A stretch of DNA of 58,513 nt from Levilactobacillus paucivorans (GCF_001437125.1 NZ_JQCA01000025.1:1-58513), one strand, 5' to 3'; shown: positions 23,534-32,776, numbered from the stretch's first letter. Translations and numbers: made by a program. Notes: generated by a model from the letters alone, not told the origin.

Positions 23534-24916
23534 ATGAGTAAGCTACAGATCTGGAAACAGCGTTTCTTCTATGGCGCGACGGATATGGCCGGTAACCTAA
23601 TTTGGCAGATTGTTGGGCTGTATCTCTTGTTCTACTACACCACGGTCATGGGCATTTCACCAGCGTTCGTGGGGACATTGTTCCTAGTTGTTCGGTGTAT
23701 TGACGCGTTTGACGGGGTGGTTTATGGGTTCTTGATTGACCACACCCACTCGAAGTACGGGAAGTCTCGGCCTTACTTCTTATGGTTTGGGATTCCACTG
23801 GGGATTTTGACGATTCTGCTATTCTTTAATCCATCATTCGGAGGCAATAAGGCCTTTCAATTAACCTGGATTGCCATCATCTACACCTTGTTCAGTCTGG
23901 TTTATTCTGGGGCTAACACGCCAATCACGGCCATTCTGCCAAGCTTGACGTCTGACCCAGATGAACGGACGAACTTAGCCAGTGCCCGGATGGTGATGAC
24001 TAACATTGGGACGGCCGTTATCGGGGCAATTTCACTGCCAATGGTGGCGTTCCTGGGTGGTAAGAATGCCCAGCGTGGGTGGACTATTTGGGCCGCCATG
24101 ATTGGGGTAGCTATCATGGTTCTGTTCTTCGGCGCCTTCGCTAATTTGAAGGAAAAGCCAATCGTGGAATCGAAGAACGAAGACGAAGCCATCAAGGGCC
24201 ACTTGGGTGTTTGGGACTCCTTGAAGGGTGCCGCTAAGAACAAGCCTTGGGTCCTGTTGAGTCTGAGTTTTATCCTCTTACAAACCTTCTGGGTTATCCG
24301 GATGCAAACGGCGGTGTACTATTTAACCTACGTTTATCGTCGGACAGATATGATTGGGTTGTTTAATGGCTTAGTCATTGTGGCTGTCATTGGGAACCTG
24401 TCAGTACCATTCTTAAGTAAGATTATGCGTCATAAATATGTCATGATTGTGGCCATGATTACCTTCGCTATTGGGGAAGCCATCATGCCAATCGGACTGT
24501 TACACAAGAGTCTTTTCTTCCTCTTTGCGGGGAACATCATCGCGACGATCGCCATGGGGGCCGCCTTCTCAATCGCCTTCGTTATGATTGCCGACACCGT
24601 GGAATATGCGCGGACTGAGCTGCGGATTGATGAACCCGGGATTCTGTCCTCTGTCCCAATGGTTGGGGCTAAGTTAGGGATGGGATTCGGTGGTTTCTTA
24701 GCCGGCTGGATTCTTTCCTGGGGTGGCTTCAGTGCCGCTGCCAAGATTCAAGGGGCCAAGGCGGTGACTGCCATCAGTACCAGTTTCGTCTGGTTGCCAG
24801 TCATTCTGGCCTTGTGAATTGTGGTTATTCTGCACTTCTACAAGCTGGATGAAAATAAGGTTGCGGCGTTAAAGGCCGAACAAGAAAAGACCGAATTAGA
24901 ACACGAAGAAGCTTAA
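23534..24916 (+). pseudogene. GPH-family sugar:cation symporter, interrupted by an in-frame TGA
   Basis: ATG 23534 with GGGGGAGGG. 427 residues run to a TGA at 24815-24817; the same frame then continues IVVILHFYKLDENKVAALKA and onward to a natural TAA at 24914-24916, exactly the expected C-terminus of a GPH symporter (last helix plus acidic tail). So a single base change (from TGG, or TTA) truncates the last helix. The N-terminus KQRFFYGATDMAGNLIWQIVG and DPDERTNLASARM motif are typical of GPH disaccharide carriers. It leads a cre-controlled operon with an esterase and a GH65 phosphorylase. The truncated protein may still fold, or the TGA may be a sequencing error. Confidence 0.8.
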
Positions 24917-24992
24917 TAATTTTTGACCCGTCAGGGGATCTGGGGGAATCAGTGATCCATTGTCGGGTTATCTTATGAGAGGGGTAATCATC

Positions 24993-26045
24993 ATGTTGAA
25001 TGATACAACAACCAAGCAATCTCTGGGGTATGCGGACGAGTTACGCCGGTTAAAAAGCATGACGGCCACCTGTGTTGAGGATGGTGTGACCAAATGGATC
25101 AAGGACCGCGAGCCCTTGCATACATTTGAACCGTTAGTCTGGGAAACTGTGGCCTCAATCGAGGAAAATCCACAGTTACCGACCGACCTCTTTAGCCTCC
25201 GGCAGGGGACCGAAACCTCGGGACAGAAGGATTTAACCACCGTTGAGATGAAGGTGGAGATGCAACAGATCGTCGCCATGAATCGGCGGGTTCGGGTCAT
25301 TCGCATCGCTCGAATGGACCATTTGACGGCGGATAAAGCCCTCATCTATTTCCACGGGGGCGCCTACTATGGCGGGACACCGGAAGACGTGCTGTTGGCC
25401 TTGAAATACGTGGCTGAACAAGCCAACTGTGTGGTCTACAACGTCGACTATGCTCTGGCACCGGAGCAACCGTATCCGGCAGGCATCTTGGACGGGCTGG
25501 CCGTAGTGGCTGCCATGACCAAGGACTATCGCCACATTTCATTAGGTGGAGACTCTGCCGGGGGCTCGATTGCCTTGGCCGTCAGTCAACTCTGCCACTC
25601 CATGGGCATCTGTACGATTGCATCGCACATGTTGTTCTATCCAACCGTGATTCAGGGGTCAGATCTGGACGGTGAATTGTGGGATGACAGTAGCATCGAC
25701 ATCGTGTCGGAACAACGGCATGCCTTGCATCGGAGCTACCAATTATTCGAACAACTCGATACCATTATGAGTGGGTACTACGTGGCGGATCAGCCGTTGG
25801 ACCTGACGGCACCGCTCCTGTCACCACTCCTGGCTAACCCCCAGACGTTTAAGCACACGACCCTCTTAGTCGGGGAGTATGATCCATTCCGCTTGCAGGG
25901 TGAAGCTTTCATCCAGCAGGTTGGTCGGGCCAACGAAGACGCTAACTATTTCTGTTACGGTGGGATTAGCCATGCCTTCCTGAATTTCACGGGGAATGTC
26001 CCAGCCGTGCAAGATGCCTTGCGCTCAGCGGCTAAGTTGATCTAA
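24993..26045 (+). CDS. Alpha/beta hydrolase, HSL-type esterase/acetylesterase
   Basis: About 350 residues. Oxyanion HGGAYYGG (residues about 118-125) and nucleophile GGDSAGGS (about 182-189), with acid GEYDPFR and His in GGISHAFL, give a full HSL triad. A long N-terminal cap precedes the core. ATG 24993 follows GAGAGGGG. It sits between a disaccharide symporter and a GH65 phosphorylase, so deacylation of an imported substituted sugar is a reasonable guess. Confidence 0.87.
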   Translation: MLNDTTTKQSLGYADELRRLKSMTATCVEDGVTKWIKDREPLHTFEPLVWETVASIEENPQLPTDLFSLRQGTETSGQKDLTTVEMKVEMQQIVAMNRRVRVIRIARMDHLTADKALIYFHGGAYYGGTPEDVLLALKYVAEQANCVVYNVDYALAPEQPYPAGILDGLAVVAAMTKDYRHISLGGDSAGGSIALAVSQLCHSMGICTIASHMLFYPTVIQGSDLDGELWDDSSIDIVSEQRHALHRSYQLFEQLDTIMSGYYVADQPLDLTAPLLSPLLANPQTFKHTTLLVGEYDPFRLQGEAFIQQVGRANEDANYFCYGGISHAFLNFTGNVPAVQDALRSAAKLI

Positions 26046-26074
26046 GGTATAGGCAACATTGGGGGGAGATCAGT

Positions 26075-28279
26075 GTGAACTTACAAGATTATCATTTAAC
26101 TTTACAAGACGTTTCCGACCAGCGACCAGAGTATCTGGAAACGATCTTTTCGTTGGGCAACGGCCACTTTGGCGTTCGGGCCAACGATCCCATTAACGGG
26201 AATCCAATTTCTGGGACGCTAATCAATGGGTTCTACGAGACCGCTCCCATCACCTATGGTGAGGCGGGCGTCGGCTATGCTCAGAAGCATCAGACGATTT
26301 TAAATTTGCCGGATCTCCGTCACATTCACGTGACGACCAACACCGGGCACCATTTTACCCGGAGTAAACGAACGGCAACCGATCTGGATCTGAGCAGTGG
26401 CAAATTGGTCGAGGACTACCTAACCAGTACTGAACAAGGGGAAACGGTCCGGATGACCGTCACCTCTGTCATGGGCCAGCAACGCTCAAATTTCTGGGCG
26501 ATCGGCTACACCTTTGCGCCCGGCAATTATGCCGGTGGTCTACTCATTAGCAAGTCGATCGCGGTTCCGGCCGAGGTCGAAGCGATTGCTTCTGCCGACC
26601 CACGGAAGACACGGTTGGCCGGGGTGCCGATCTGTGAAACGACATTTCTAGCCGCCGATTTACAACGGTATCACGTGAAGACGCACAATACCAAACAGGC
26701 GGTGACCCTGTACCTGGGCTTACTCACGGCGCAAGCCAGCCTGTTGCAGCAGTCCGTCGATCTCAGTGACCGGCAACCGCACACGTTGGAATACGAAGTC
26801 TACGTGGGTGATATTAGCCGGCAGAACACGATTGACCCGTCGGCCATGTTCGTGCCAACCTCACTGGACGCCTTAACGGCGGACAGTCGGGACTTCTGGC
26901 AGGACGTTTGGCAGCGCAGTGAAGTGGCGGTAGAAGGCAACGATGAGTTGGACTTAGCGATTCACTACAATGTGTTCCAACTCAACCAAGCTGCCGGTCG
27001 AGACGGTCGGACGAATATTGCGGCCAAGGGCCTGAGCGGCTCGGGTTATGAAGGCCACTACTTCTGGGATACTGAGATGTACATGTTGCCGTACTTCATC
27101 TACACCAATCAACAGATGGCACGGCAACTGCTGGTTTATCGTTACCAAATCCTGCCAAAGGCGCGGGAGCGGGCTCATGCGTTGGGTGCCAACCAAGGGG
27201 CGTTATTTGCTTGGCGGACAATCAACGGGGAAGAGGCCTCGCCATACTTCCCAGCTGGCACCGCGCAGTACCACATCGACGCGGACATTGCCTATGCGGT
27301 GGGCAAGTACTATGAGATTACTCGGGACCTGGACTTCATTCTCCAGTGTGGGTTTGAAATGGTCCTGGAAACCGCTCGTTTCTGGGAGGACTTCGGCTCC
27401 TGGCAACAGGTTGGCACCGACTGTCGCTTTGAATTTCACACCGTGACCGGGCCTGACGAATACACGGCCCTGGTCAACAACAACTACTATACCAACCGGC
27501 TCGCCAAACATAATTTCCAGCTGGTCGTCGACCTAGCACGCGAGATTCAGAAGCGCTCACCAGGGAATCTCGAGACGTTCGGGGTCAGTGAATCCGATCT
27601 GGATGTCTACCAGAACCTGGCGGATCACGTTTACCTGCCATACAGCACCGATCTCAAGATTAATGAGCAGGATGACAGTTTTCTCGACAAGCCTCGTTGG
27701 CCGAAGGACCGGTCGACGCCGGACAACTTTCCACTCTTACTGCACTACCACCCACTGACGATCTACCGTTATCAGGTAGCCAAGCAGGCGGATACCTTGT
27801 TGGCGGAATACCTCTTCCCAGAGGATCTGACGACCGAGGAGTTGAAACGCGAATATCGGTATTACGAAGGCGTCACGACCCACGATTCTTCTCTGTCGCG
27901 GTCGATCTTCAGTATTCTCGCGGCTCGGATGGATGACCGGGAGAAGGCCTACAACTACTTCATGGATACCGCTAGAATGGACCTGGTCAACTTGCAAGGG
28001 AACACAGCGGATGGCTTACACCTGGCGAACCTGGGTGGCAGTTGGTTGGCGCTGGTGGCTGGTTTCTCTGGCTTCTACGTTCAAGACGAAGTGGTCCATT
28101 TCACCAATCATTTACCCAAGAACCTGAAACGACTGACCTACCGGATGAAGATTGCGGAGAGCGTCTTAGAGATCGATCTGACGGCGACGACGACCAACGT
28201 TACGGTCATCAGTGGTCCAATTCCGACGTATGGTGTCAGTGTTAATGGCAAACTCATTTCATTAGAAAAGGTCAGTTAA
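26075..28279 (+). CDS. Glycoside hydrolase family 65 disaccharide phosphorylase
   Basis: 734 residues in the GH65 order: N-terminal beta-sandwich (FSLGNGHFGVRAN), (alpha/alpha)6 barrel with the motif GHYFWDTEMYMLPYF and the general-acid region VTGPDEYTALVNNNYYTN (catalytic Glu in GPDEY), and a C-terminal sheet (HESSL equivalent HDSSLSRS). It cleaves an alpha-glucosidic disaccharide with phosphate to beta-glucose 1-phosphate. It differs much from the L. brevis maltose phosphorylase remembered, so kojibiose, nigerose or trehalose-like substrates are possible. GTG start with GGGGGGAG. No beta-phosphoglucomutase gene is adjacent. Confidence 0.92.
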   Translation: MNLQDYHLTLQDVSDQRPEYLETIFSLGNGHFGVRANDPINGNPISGTLINGFYETAPITYGEAGVGYAQKHQTILNLPDLRHIHVTTNTGHHFTRSKRTATDLDLSSGKLVEDYLTSTEQGETVRMTVTSVMGQQRSNFWAIGYTFAPGNYAGGLLISKSIAVPAEVEAIASADPRKTRLAGVPICETTFLAADLQRYHVKTHNTKQAVTLYLGLLTAQASLLQQSVDLSDRQPHTLEYEVYVGDISRQNTIDPSAMFVPTSLDALTADSRDFWQDVWQRSEVAVEGNDELDLAIHYNVFQLNQAAGRDGRTNIAAKGLSGSGYEGHYFWDTEMYMLPYFIYTNQQMARQLLVYRYQILPKARERAHALGANQGALFAWRTINGEEASPYFPAGTAQYHIDADIAYAVGKYYEITRDLDFILQCGFEMVLETARFWEDFGSWQQVGTDCRFEFHTVTGPDEYTALVNNNYYTNRLAKHNFQLVVDLAREIQKRSPGNLETFGVSESDLDVYQNLADHVYLPYSTDLKINEQDDSFLDKPRWPKDRSTPDNFPLLLHYHPLTIYRYQVAKQADTLLAEYLFPEDLTTEELKREYRYYEGVTTHDSSLSRSIFSILAARMDDREKAYNYFMDTARMDLVNLQGNTADGLHLANLGGSWLALVAGFSGFYVQDEVVHFTNHLPKNLKRLTYRMKIAESVLEIDLTATTTNVTVISGPIPTYGVSVNGKLISLEKVS

Positions 28280-28287
28280 AGCGAAAT

Positions 28288-28336
28288 ACCCCTTACCCGG
28301 GGAACGGAGAGTCTCACGGGTAAGGGGTGTTTTTTG
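28288..28336. terminator. Terminator of the GH65 operon and SMR operon
   Basis: ACCCCTTACCCG/CGGGTAAGGGGT (28288-28299, 28317-28328) between convergent operons; T-run on the plus strand. Confidence 0.85.
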
Positions 28337-28338
28337 GT

Positions 28339-28653
28339 TTAGCTAATGAGTTTGAGACCGATCACGGCAGTCAAAATGACCGCGACCCACAGGAGTTTAC
28401 GCCAATCTTTGGACTCGCCGAAGAAGAGCATGCCAGTGAGGACCCCACCAGCAGCGCCGATCCCGGTCCACACGGCGTAGGCCGTGCCCATTGGCAGGGT
28501 TTGTAGGGCAATATCTAGGGCGCCAAAGCTGAAGGTAAAGCCAATGACCATCAGGGTCCACAGCCACCAGGTGCGGCGGTGGATGGCCCAGTTCATGAAG
28601 GTGACACCGGACATTTCACAGAGCCCGGCGAAGATTAACCAGATCCAAGCCAT
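28339..28653 (-). CDS. SMR-family transporter subunit, guanidinium exporter (YkkD/Gdx-like)
   Basis: 104 residues, four helices. The conserved Glu of SMR helix 1 is in FAGLCEMSGVTF (residue 13), and the helix 2-3 region LPMGTAYAVWTGIGAAGGVL is the SMR signature. It is encoded one base after the partner gene, so the two likely form an asymmetric pair. A guanidine-I riboswitch upstream points to guanidinium export by proton antiport rather than drug export. Confidence 0.9.
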   Translation of the reverse strand: MAWIWLIFAGLCEMSGVTFMNWAIHRRTWWLWTLMVIGFTFSFGALDIALQTLPMGTAYAVWTGIGAAGGVLTGMLFFGESKDWRKLLWVAVILTAVIGLKLIS

Positions 28654-28654
28654 C

Positions 28655-28981
28655 TCAGTTCGCCTCCTTAGTTGTCACCGTTTGTAGACCGCCGATCCCG
28701 ACTAAGAGCAGGACCACCAGGGCGACCTTGGCCACGCTGATGGGTTCGTTAAAAGCCAGGATTCCCACTAGGGTCGTTCCCAATGTGCCGAGTCCGACGA
28801 AGACGGCGTAGGCCGTACCGGCTGGTAGGACCTCGCCAGCCTTAATGAGAAAGTAGAAGCTTAGATAGACCGCGGCGGCCGTCAGAACCCATTCCCACCA
28901 AGTGTCGGCGTGCTTGAAGCCTACGACCCAGCTAACCTCGAAGATGGCGCCAATAATGACGCGAAACCAATGCTTATTCAT
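28655..28981 (-). CDS. SMR-family transporter subunit, guanidinium exporter (YkkC/Gdx-like)
   Basis: 108 residues, four helices, with Glu in GAIFEVSWVVGFKHA and LPAGTAYAVFVGLGTLG. Two ATGs stand in tandem; GGAGGAAA gives better spacing to the second (28981). It is the first gene behind the guanidine-I riboswitch and is coupled to a second SMR gene, the YkkC/YkkD arrangement. Confidence 0.9.
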   Translation of the reverse strand: MNKHWFRVIIGAIFEVSWVVGFKHADTWWEWVLTAAAVYLSFYFLIKAGEVLPAGTAYAVFVGLGTLGTTLVGILAFNEPISVAKVALVVLLLVGIGGLQTVTTKEAN

Positions 28982-29002
28982 CATTTTCCTCCTATAAACT
29001 CA

Positions 29003-29130
29003 GAAAAAGCCTGAGAAATTCTGTCGTGACGACAAAATCTCCCAGGCTTTTTCCCTTCCGTGTCCGTGGGACCACCCACGGGTTTTCTCTCGGACCAGGC
29101 CTACTGACGTAGCGGAACCCTAGAAAACAA
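29003..29130 (-). ncRNA. Guanidine-I riboswitch (ykkC class)
   Basis: The minus strand carries the conserved string CTAGGGTTCCG, then CCTGGTCCGAGAG and the ACACGG segment characteristic of the ykkC aptamer, followed by a terminator (AAAAAGCCTGGGAGATTTTG facing CAGAATTTCTCAGGCTTTTT). Guanidine binding should prevent termination and switch on the SMR genes. Confidence 0.93.
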
Positions 29131-29156
29131 AGTATGCGATTTGATGCGGTAAGGCT

Positions 29157-29185
29157 AGATTAGCACGGATTTTGAGGGGGGTCAA
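29157..29185 (-). promoter_or_regulatory. Promoter of the riboswitch/SMR transcript
   Basis: Minus strand TTGACC and TAATCT with a 17-base spacer. Confidence 0.6.
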
Positions 29186-29256
29186 CCGCAATCGTGAGGG
29201 ATAAGGAGCCTGAAAACGGGTCTTTTGTGAGGATAAAGTGACCTAATTCACGAAAA

Positions 29257-29271
29257 ATGAAATCGATTGCA
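29257..29271. promoter_or_regulatory. CcpA cre site upstream of the fructose/mannitol operon
   Basis: ATGAAATCGATTGCA fits WTGNAANCGNWNNCW completely; a degenerate second site (TGAAAACGATTTAA) lies near 29356. Confidence 0.7.
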
Positions 29272-29451
29272 TTTCGGTGGCAACTTGTTTTACTGGACTT
29301 TTCTGAAAATGTTGACGCGTGAAAACGCCTTCTCAAGCCTTGACCCGATGCTATACTGAAAACGATTTAAAAATGACTGGGTCAGTCATTCAGTGCTTAG
29401 CAATTGGTGCCGCGGGTCACGGTCCCCGGCAAAAATATGGAGGTAGCTATT

Positions 29452-30327
29452 ATGCAACTTGGAAGTATTGAAGCCGGTGGAACAAAGTTTGTTTGTGCAA
29501 TTGGTAACGAAGATTACCGCACGAACAACCGGGTCATCATTCCCACCACGACACCGGAAGAAACCTTGAGTCAGTGTATCGCTTATTTCAAACAATATCC
29601 TGATTTAAAGGCGATTGCCATTTCATCATTTGGTCCGATTGAATTACGACGCAACTCACCTAAATACGGGTATGTCACGGATACCCCTAAGCCGGGTTGG
29701 TCGAATACGGACTTCTTGGGTCGCTTGAAACAAGACCTGGATGTACCCATGTACTGGACAACCGATGTGAATGGGTCAGCTTACGGTGAATACGTGGTCT
29801 CCACGCTTTTCAACGAAAAGATTAATTCATTGGTTTACTTCACGATTGGGACTGGCGTGGGCGCCGGCGCTATCGTGGATGGCAAGTTTGTCGGGAGCAT
29901 GGGTCACCCAGAGATGGGCCACGTTCGCGTCAAGCGCCACCCAGACGACTTGGACTTTGACGGCATTTGCCCCTTCCATGGGGACTGCCTCGAAGGCCTA
30001 GTCAGTGGACCAACGTTTGAAGCGCGGACTGGGAAGCATGGTCATGAAGTGCCATTGACCGATCACGTGTGGGACATCATGGCCTACTATGTGGCACAGG
30101 CTGCCTTACAGGAAACACTGATGCTTCGTCCCGACAAGATTGTCTTTGGCGGTGGCGTAGTCAGTCCAGAATTCTTGGTTAAGGTACGCGCCGAATTCGC
30201 TAAGTTACTGAATAATTACGTTGACGTGGGCAAGCTCGAAGATTACATCGTGATGCCTTCCGTTAAGGATAATGGCTCAGCCACGCTCGGGGACTTTGCC
30301 CTCGCGCTCAAAGAATACAACAAATGA
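29452..30327 (+). CDS. ROK-family fructokinase
   Basis: 291 residues. ATP-binding IEAGGTKFVCAIG at the start, the ROK zinc site GHPEMGHVRVKRHPDD...CPFHGDCLEG (residues about 150-180) and GGGVVSPEF near the C-terminus. It phosphorylates fructose to fructose 6-phosphate. ATG 29452 has TGGAGG. It precedes mannitol 2-dehydrogenase by 28 bases; together they split fructose between the phosphoketolase pathway and use as an electron acceptor. A cre site lies upstream. Confidence 0.92.
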   Translation: MQLGSIEAGGTKFVCAIGNEDYRTNNRVIIPTTTPEETLSQCIAYFKQYPDLKAIAISSFGPIELRRNSPKYGYVTDTPKPGWSNTDFLGRLKQDLDVPMYWTTDVNGSAYGEYVVSTLFNEKINSLVYFTIGTGVGAGAIVDGKFVGSMGHPEMGHVRVKRHPDDLDFDGICPFHGDCLEGLVSGPTFEARTGKHGHEVPLTDHVWDIMAYYVAQAALQETLMLRPDKIVFGGGVVSPEFLVKVRAEFAKLLNNYVDVGKLEDYIVMPSVKDNGSATLGDFALALKEYNK

Positions 30328-30355
30328 ACAGCACAAAGAGAGGAAGACTTATCTG

Positions 30356-31357
30356 ATGAAAGCTTTAGTATTAACCGGAACTAAAAAAATGGAAATTCAA
30401 GACTTACCAACGCCCGAAGTTAAACCTAACGAGGTTTTAGTAAACACTGCCTACGCTGGTATCTGTGGGACTGACCGTGCACTTTATGCCGGCCTTCCTG
30501 GTTCAGCCGATGCTGTGCCACCAATCGTTTTGGGTCACGAAAACTCAGGGATCGTTGCTGCTATCGGTAGCGAAGTGACCAACGTTAAAGTTGGCGACCG
30601 CGTGACCGTTGACCCTAACATCTACTGTGGCGAATGTGAATACTGCCGGACTGATCGTCCAGAACTCTGTGACAACTTATCCGCTGTTGGGGTAACGCGT
30701 GACGGTGGTTTGGAAAAGTCCTTCACCGCACCAGCATCCGTTGTTTATCCATTGCCTGACAGCGTTTCGTTGAAGGCCGCTGCCACGACGGAACCAATCT
30801 CATGTGCAGTCCACGGGGTAAAATTATTGGACTTAACACCATACCAAAAAGCTTTGGTCATCGGAGACGGCTTCATGGGACAGATTGTCGTGCAATTATT
30901 ACAAGCTTACGGTGTTCACCAAGTGGACTTTGCCGGCTTGAACGATAAGAAGTTAGCCTTTAACAAGGAAAAGTTTGGCGTTACCAACACTTACAACACG
31001 AAGCATGACAGCATTCCTGCCGACTACGACGTGGTTATCGAAGCCGTTGGTTTACCACAAACCCAAGAAGAAGCCGTGGAAGCAACCAAGAAGGGTGCTC
31101 AGGTCTTGATGTTTGGTGTTGGGAAGCCTAACCAAACCTTCTCTATGAACACTTACGAAGTTTACCAAAAGCAATTGAAGATTCAGGGTGCCTTCATCAA
31201 CCCTTACGCCTTCGAAGATGCTATTGCGCTGTTAGCTAGCGGCCAATTGGATGTTGAATCCTTAATCAGCCACGAAGTTAGCTTGGAACAAGTGGAAGAC
31301 GTCTTGAACGGTAAGGTTGATGGCGTCAGCAAGGCTGTTGTTAAGGTCAGTGACTAG
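30356..31357 (+). CDS. mdh: Mannitol 2-dehydrogenase, Zn-dependent MDR family
   Basis: About 333 residues closely matching, from recall, the Leuconostoc/L. brevis mannitol dehydrogenase (GICGTDRALYAGLPGSADAVPP, NLSAVGVTRDGG, GDGFMGQ). Catalytic Zn ligands C in GICGTD and H/E in GHENSG; structural Cys cluster YCGECEYCRTDRPELC; NAD loop GDGFMG. It reduces fructose to mannitol, regenerating NAD+. ATG 30356 with AGAGAGGAAG. Codons are strongly biased (GAA, AAC, GGT), as in highly expressed genes. Confidence 0.93.
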   Translation: MKALVLTGTKKMEIQDLPTPEVKPNEVLVNTAYAGICGTDRALYAGLPGSADAVPPIVLGHENSGIVAAIGSEVTNVKVGDRVTVDPNIYCGECEYCRTDRPELCDNLSAVGVTRDGGLEKSFTAPASVVYPLPDSVSLKAAATTEPISCAVHGVKLLDLTPYQKALVIGDGFMGQIVVQLLQAYGVHQVDFAGLNDKKLAFNKEKFGVTNTYNTKHDSIPADYDVVIEAVGLPQTQEEAVEATKKGAQVLMFGVGKPNQTFSMNTYEVYQKQLKIQGAFINPYAFEDAIALLASGQLDVESLISHEVSLEQVEDVLNGKVDGVSKAVVKVSD

Positions 31358-31375
31358 TAAAGGATAGGGATAATT

Positions 31376-32149
31376 GTGAAAGTTGAACCGACAACTGATT
31401 TAAACGCTGGAGCGGCAACCTTGGATGCCTCTAATGGTCGGACGATCTCGATGGGTAAAGCCATTGCCTACTTCGCGTTATCACTGGTGATCAACTCTGC
31501 CGGAAACGTGCTGACGTTGGTGACGAGTGCTAAGATTCACCCGTCGTTCTTAGGAGCGGCGTACTGGTCCGCGGCGGAAGCCAACCTTGGAACGGCCTTC
31601 CATTGGAACCTGTTCTGGGCATTTCTCATCATGGGTTTTCTGACATCCGTGTTAAATGCCGTCCTGATTCGTCATTGGGATTGGAAACGGATTGCTGGGA
31701 ACATGATCTTCATGGTGCCATTCTCCGCCTTGATTCAGGTGTTTGAAGATTTCTTCAACGGCAAGTATCCCGCCTTGTTTGCGGGTCTACCAGAAGCCCG
31801 GTCCATGGGGATGATTATTCTCTACATCTTCCTGAACTTCTTGGGAGTGGCCTTCATTGCGGTGGCCATCTCCATCTACCAACGGGTCAACCTGGTCTTG
31901 CATCCAGCCGATGATTTGATGCAAATTCTCCGTTTCCGTTACTTCAAGGGGAACGCTGCCAAAGCGATGTGGGCATCATACATTCCACCTACCATTATGG
32001 CCATCGTGGCCCTCTTGGTTACGCGGTCATTTACGAACTTTGGGTTGGGAACCATCTTTGCCTTCTTGGCACAAGGTGGCATTACCGGGATTGCCGATAA
32101 GGTGATCTTCCCAAGATTGAAGCATCAGGCCGTGGATGTCGGTAAGTAG
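31376..32149 (+). CDS. Multi-pass membrane protein (YczE/YitT-like), third gene of the mannitol unit
   Basis: 257 residues with about six hydrophobic helices. General resemblance to small YczE/YitT integral membrane proteins, but no motif fixes a family. GTG start with AAAGGATAGGGA. Being 18 bases behind mdh, it may move fructose, mannitol or an ion. The stop codon TAG is itself the first part of family B element B2. Confidence 0.7.
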   Translation: MKVEPTTDLNAGAATLDASNGRTISMGKAIAYFALSLVINSAGNVLTLVTSAKIHPSFLGAAYWSAAEANLGTAFHWNLFWAFLIMGFLTSVLNAVLIRHWDWKRIAGNMIFMVPFSALIQVFEDFFNGKYPALFAGLPEARSMGMIILYIFLNFLGVAFIAVAISIYQRVNLVLHPADDLMQILRFRYFKGNAAKAMWASYIPPTIMAIVALLVTRSFTNFGLGTIFAFLAQGGITGIADKVIFPRLKHQAVDVGK

Positions 32150-32272
32150 AGTGGTGGCACGGGCGGTTAGTCAGTGAGCATTAACGTCGCTAAGCCGATA
32201 ATCCTGATCTATGGATTATTGGCTTAGCGGGGTTAAGCGGAGCTGACTGCCCGGGACAGCACGTTTCCGCCA
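32148..32272 (+). repeat. Family B 3'-UTR hairpin element, copy B2
   Basis: Starts AGAGTGGTGGCACGGGCGG overlapping the TAG stop codon of the membrane protein, contains GAGCATTAACGTCGCTAAGCC/GGCTTAGCGGGGTTAAGC and AATCC..GGATT, and ends TGCCCGGGACAGCACGTTTC. Sense to the gene. Confidence 0.85.
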
Positions 32273-32310
32273 AGTAACCAGCAACAGCAAGAAAAAAGGA
32301 GCAAAAAACT

Positions 32311-32703
32311 ATGTCAGTTAGTGACTTCATCACTGGAATCCAACACGTTGGGATTCCTTCAGCAGATTTAGACAAGACCATTGCGTTTTACGAATCCCTA
32401 GGCTTTGAACAAGCCGGTTTATTCCCTAATGGGGAAAACCGTTGTGCATTCATGCGGCTGGGCAACCTGACCATCGAAACCTGGGAAGGCGATCCAACCA
32501 ACCCAGAAGCCGGTGCGATTAACCACATCTCATTAAACACGACCGACGTCGACCAAGCCTTCGCTGCTGCCAAGGCTCAAGGTTTGACGATGGTTAACGA
32601 CGAAATTCAATCCATTCCATCTTTTTGGAAGAAGGGTATCCGGTTCTTTAACATCCTCGGACCGAACCATGAAACGATTGAATTCTGCCAGATTCTAGAT
32701 TAA
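32311..32703 (+). CDS. VOC-superfamily (glyoxalase/bleomycin-resistance fold) protein
   Basis: 130 residues with paired beta-alpha-beta-beta-beta modules: IQHVGIPSADLDKTIAFYESLGFE (residues about 10-33) and AINHISLNTTDVDQAFAAAKAQG. Metal-ligand candidates are His in QHVGI, Glu in IETWEG, His in NHISL and Glu in HETIEF. Strong AAAAAAGGAG. Substrate unknown (glyoxal-like or a metabolite lyase). Confidence 0.88.
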   Translation: MSVSDFITGIQHVGIPSADLDKTIAFYESLGFEQAGLFPNGENRCAFMRLGNLTIETWEGDPTNPEAGAINHISLNTTDVDQAFAAAKAQGLTMVNDEIQSIPSFWKKGIRFFNILGPNHETIEFCQILD

Positions 32704-32705
32704 AA

Positions 32706-32757
32706 AGGGACGACGGAAGGCGATTGTGCGGAATTGACGGCCTTCTGTCCGACGTTT
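32706..32757 (+). repeat. Family B element, internally deleted copy B6
   Basis: GGGACGACGGAAGGC faces GCCTTCTGTCCGACGTTTT, the outer ends of family B, joined by a 15-17-base stretch; the inner arm is missing. It begins about two bases after the VOC stop codon, in sense orientation. Confidence 0.65.
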
Positions 32758-32776
32758 TGAAAAATTAAATCTAGTG

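Noticed and set aside
24815-24817. TGA as a selenocysteine codon
   Set aside because: No selenocysteine-insertion hairpin was seen after it, the position is a hydrophobic helix of a sugar symporter, and lactobacilli generally lack the machinery.
28339-28984. SMR pair as multidrug exporters
   Set aside because: The guanidine-I riboswitch directly upstream makes guanidinium export the better assignment.
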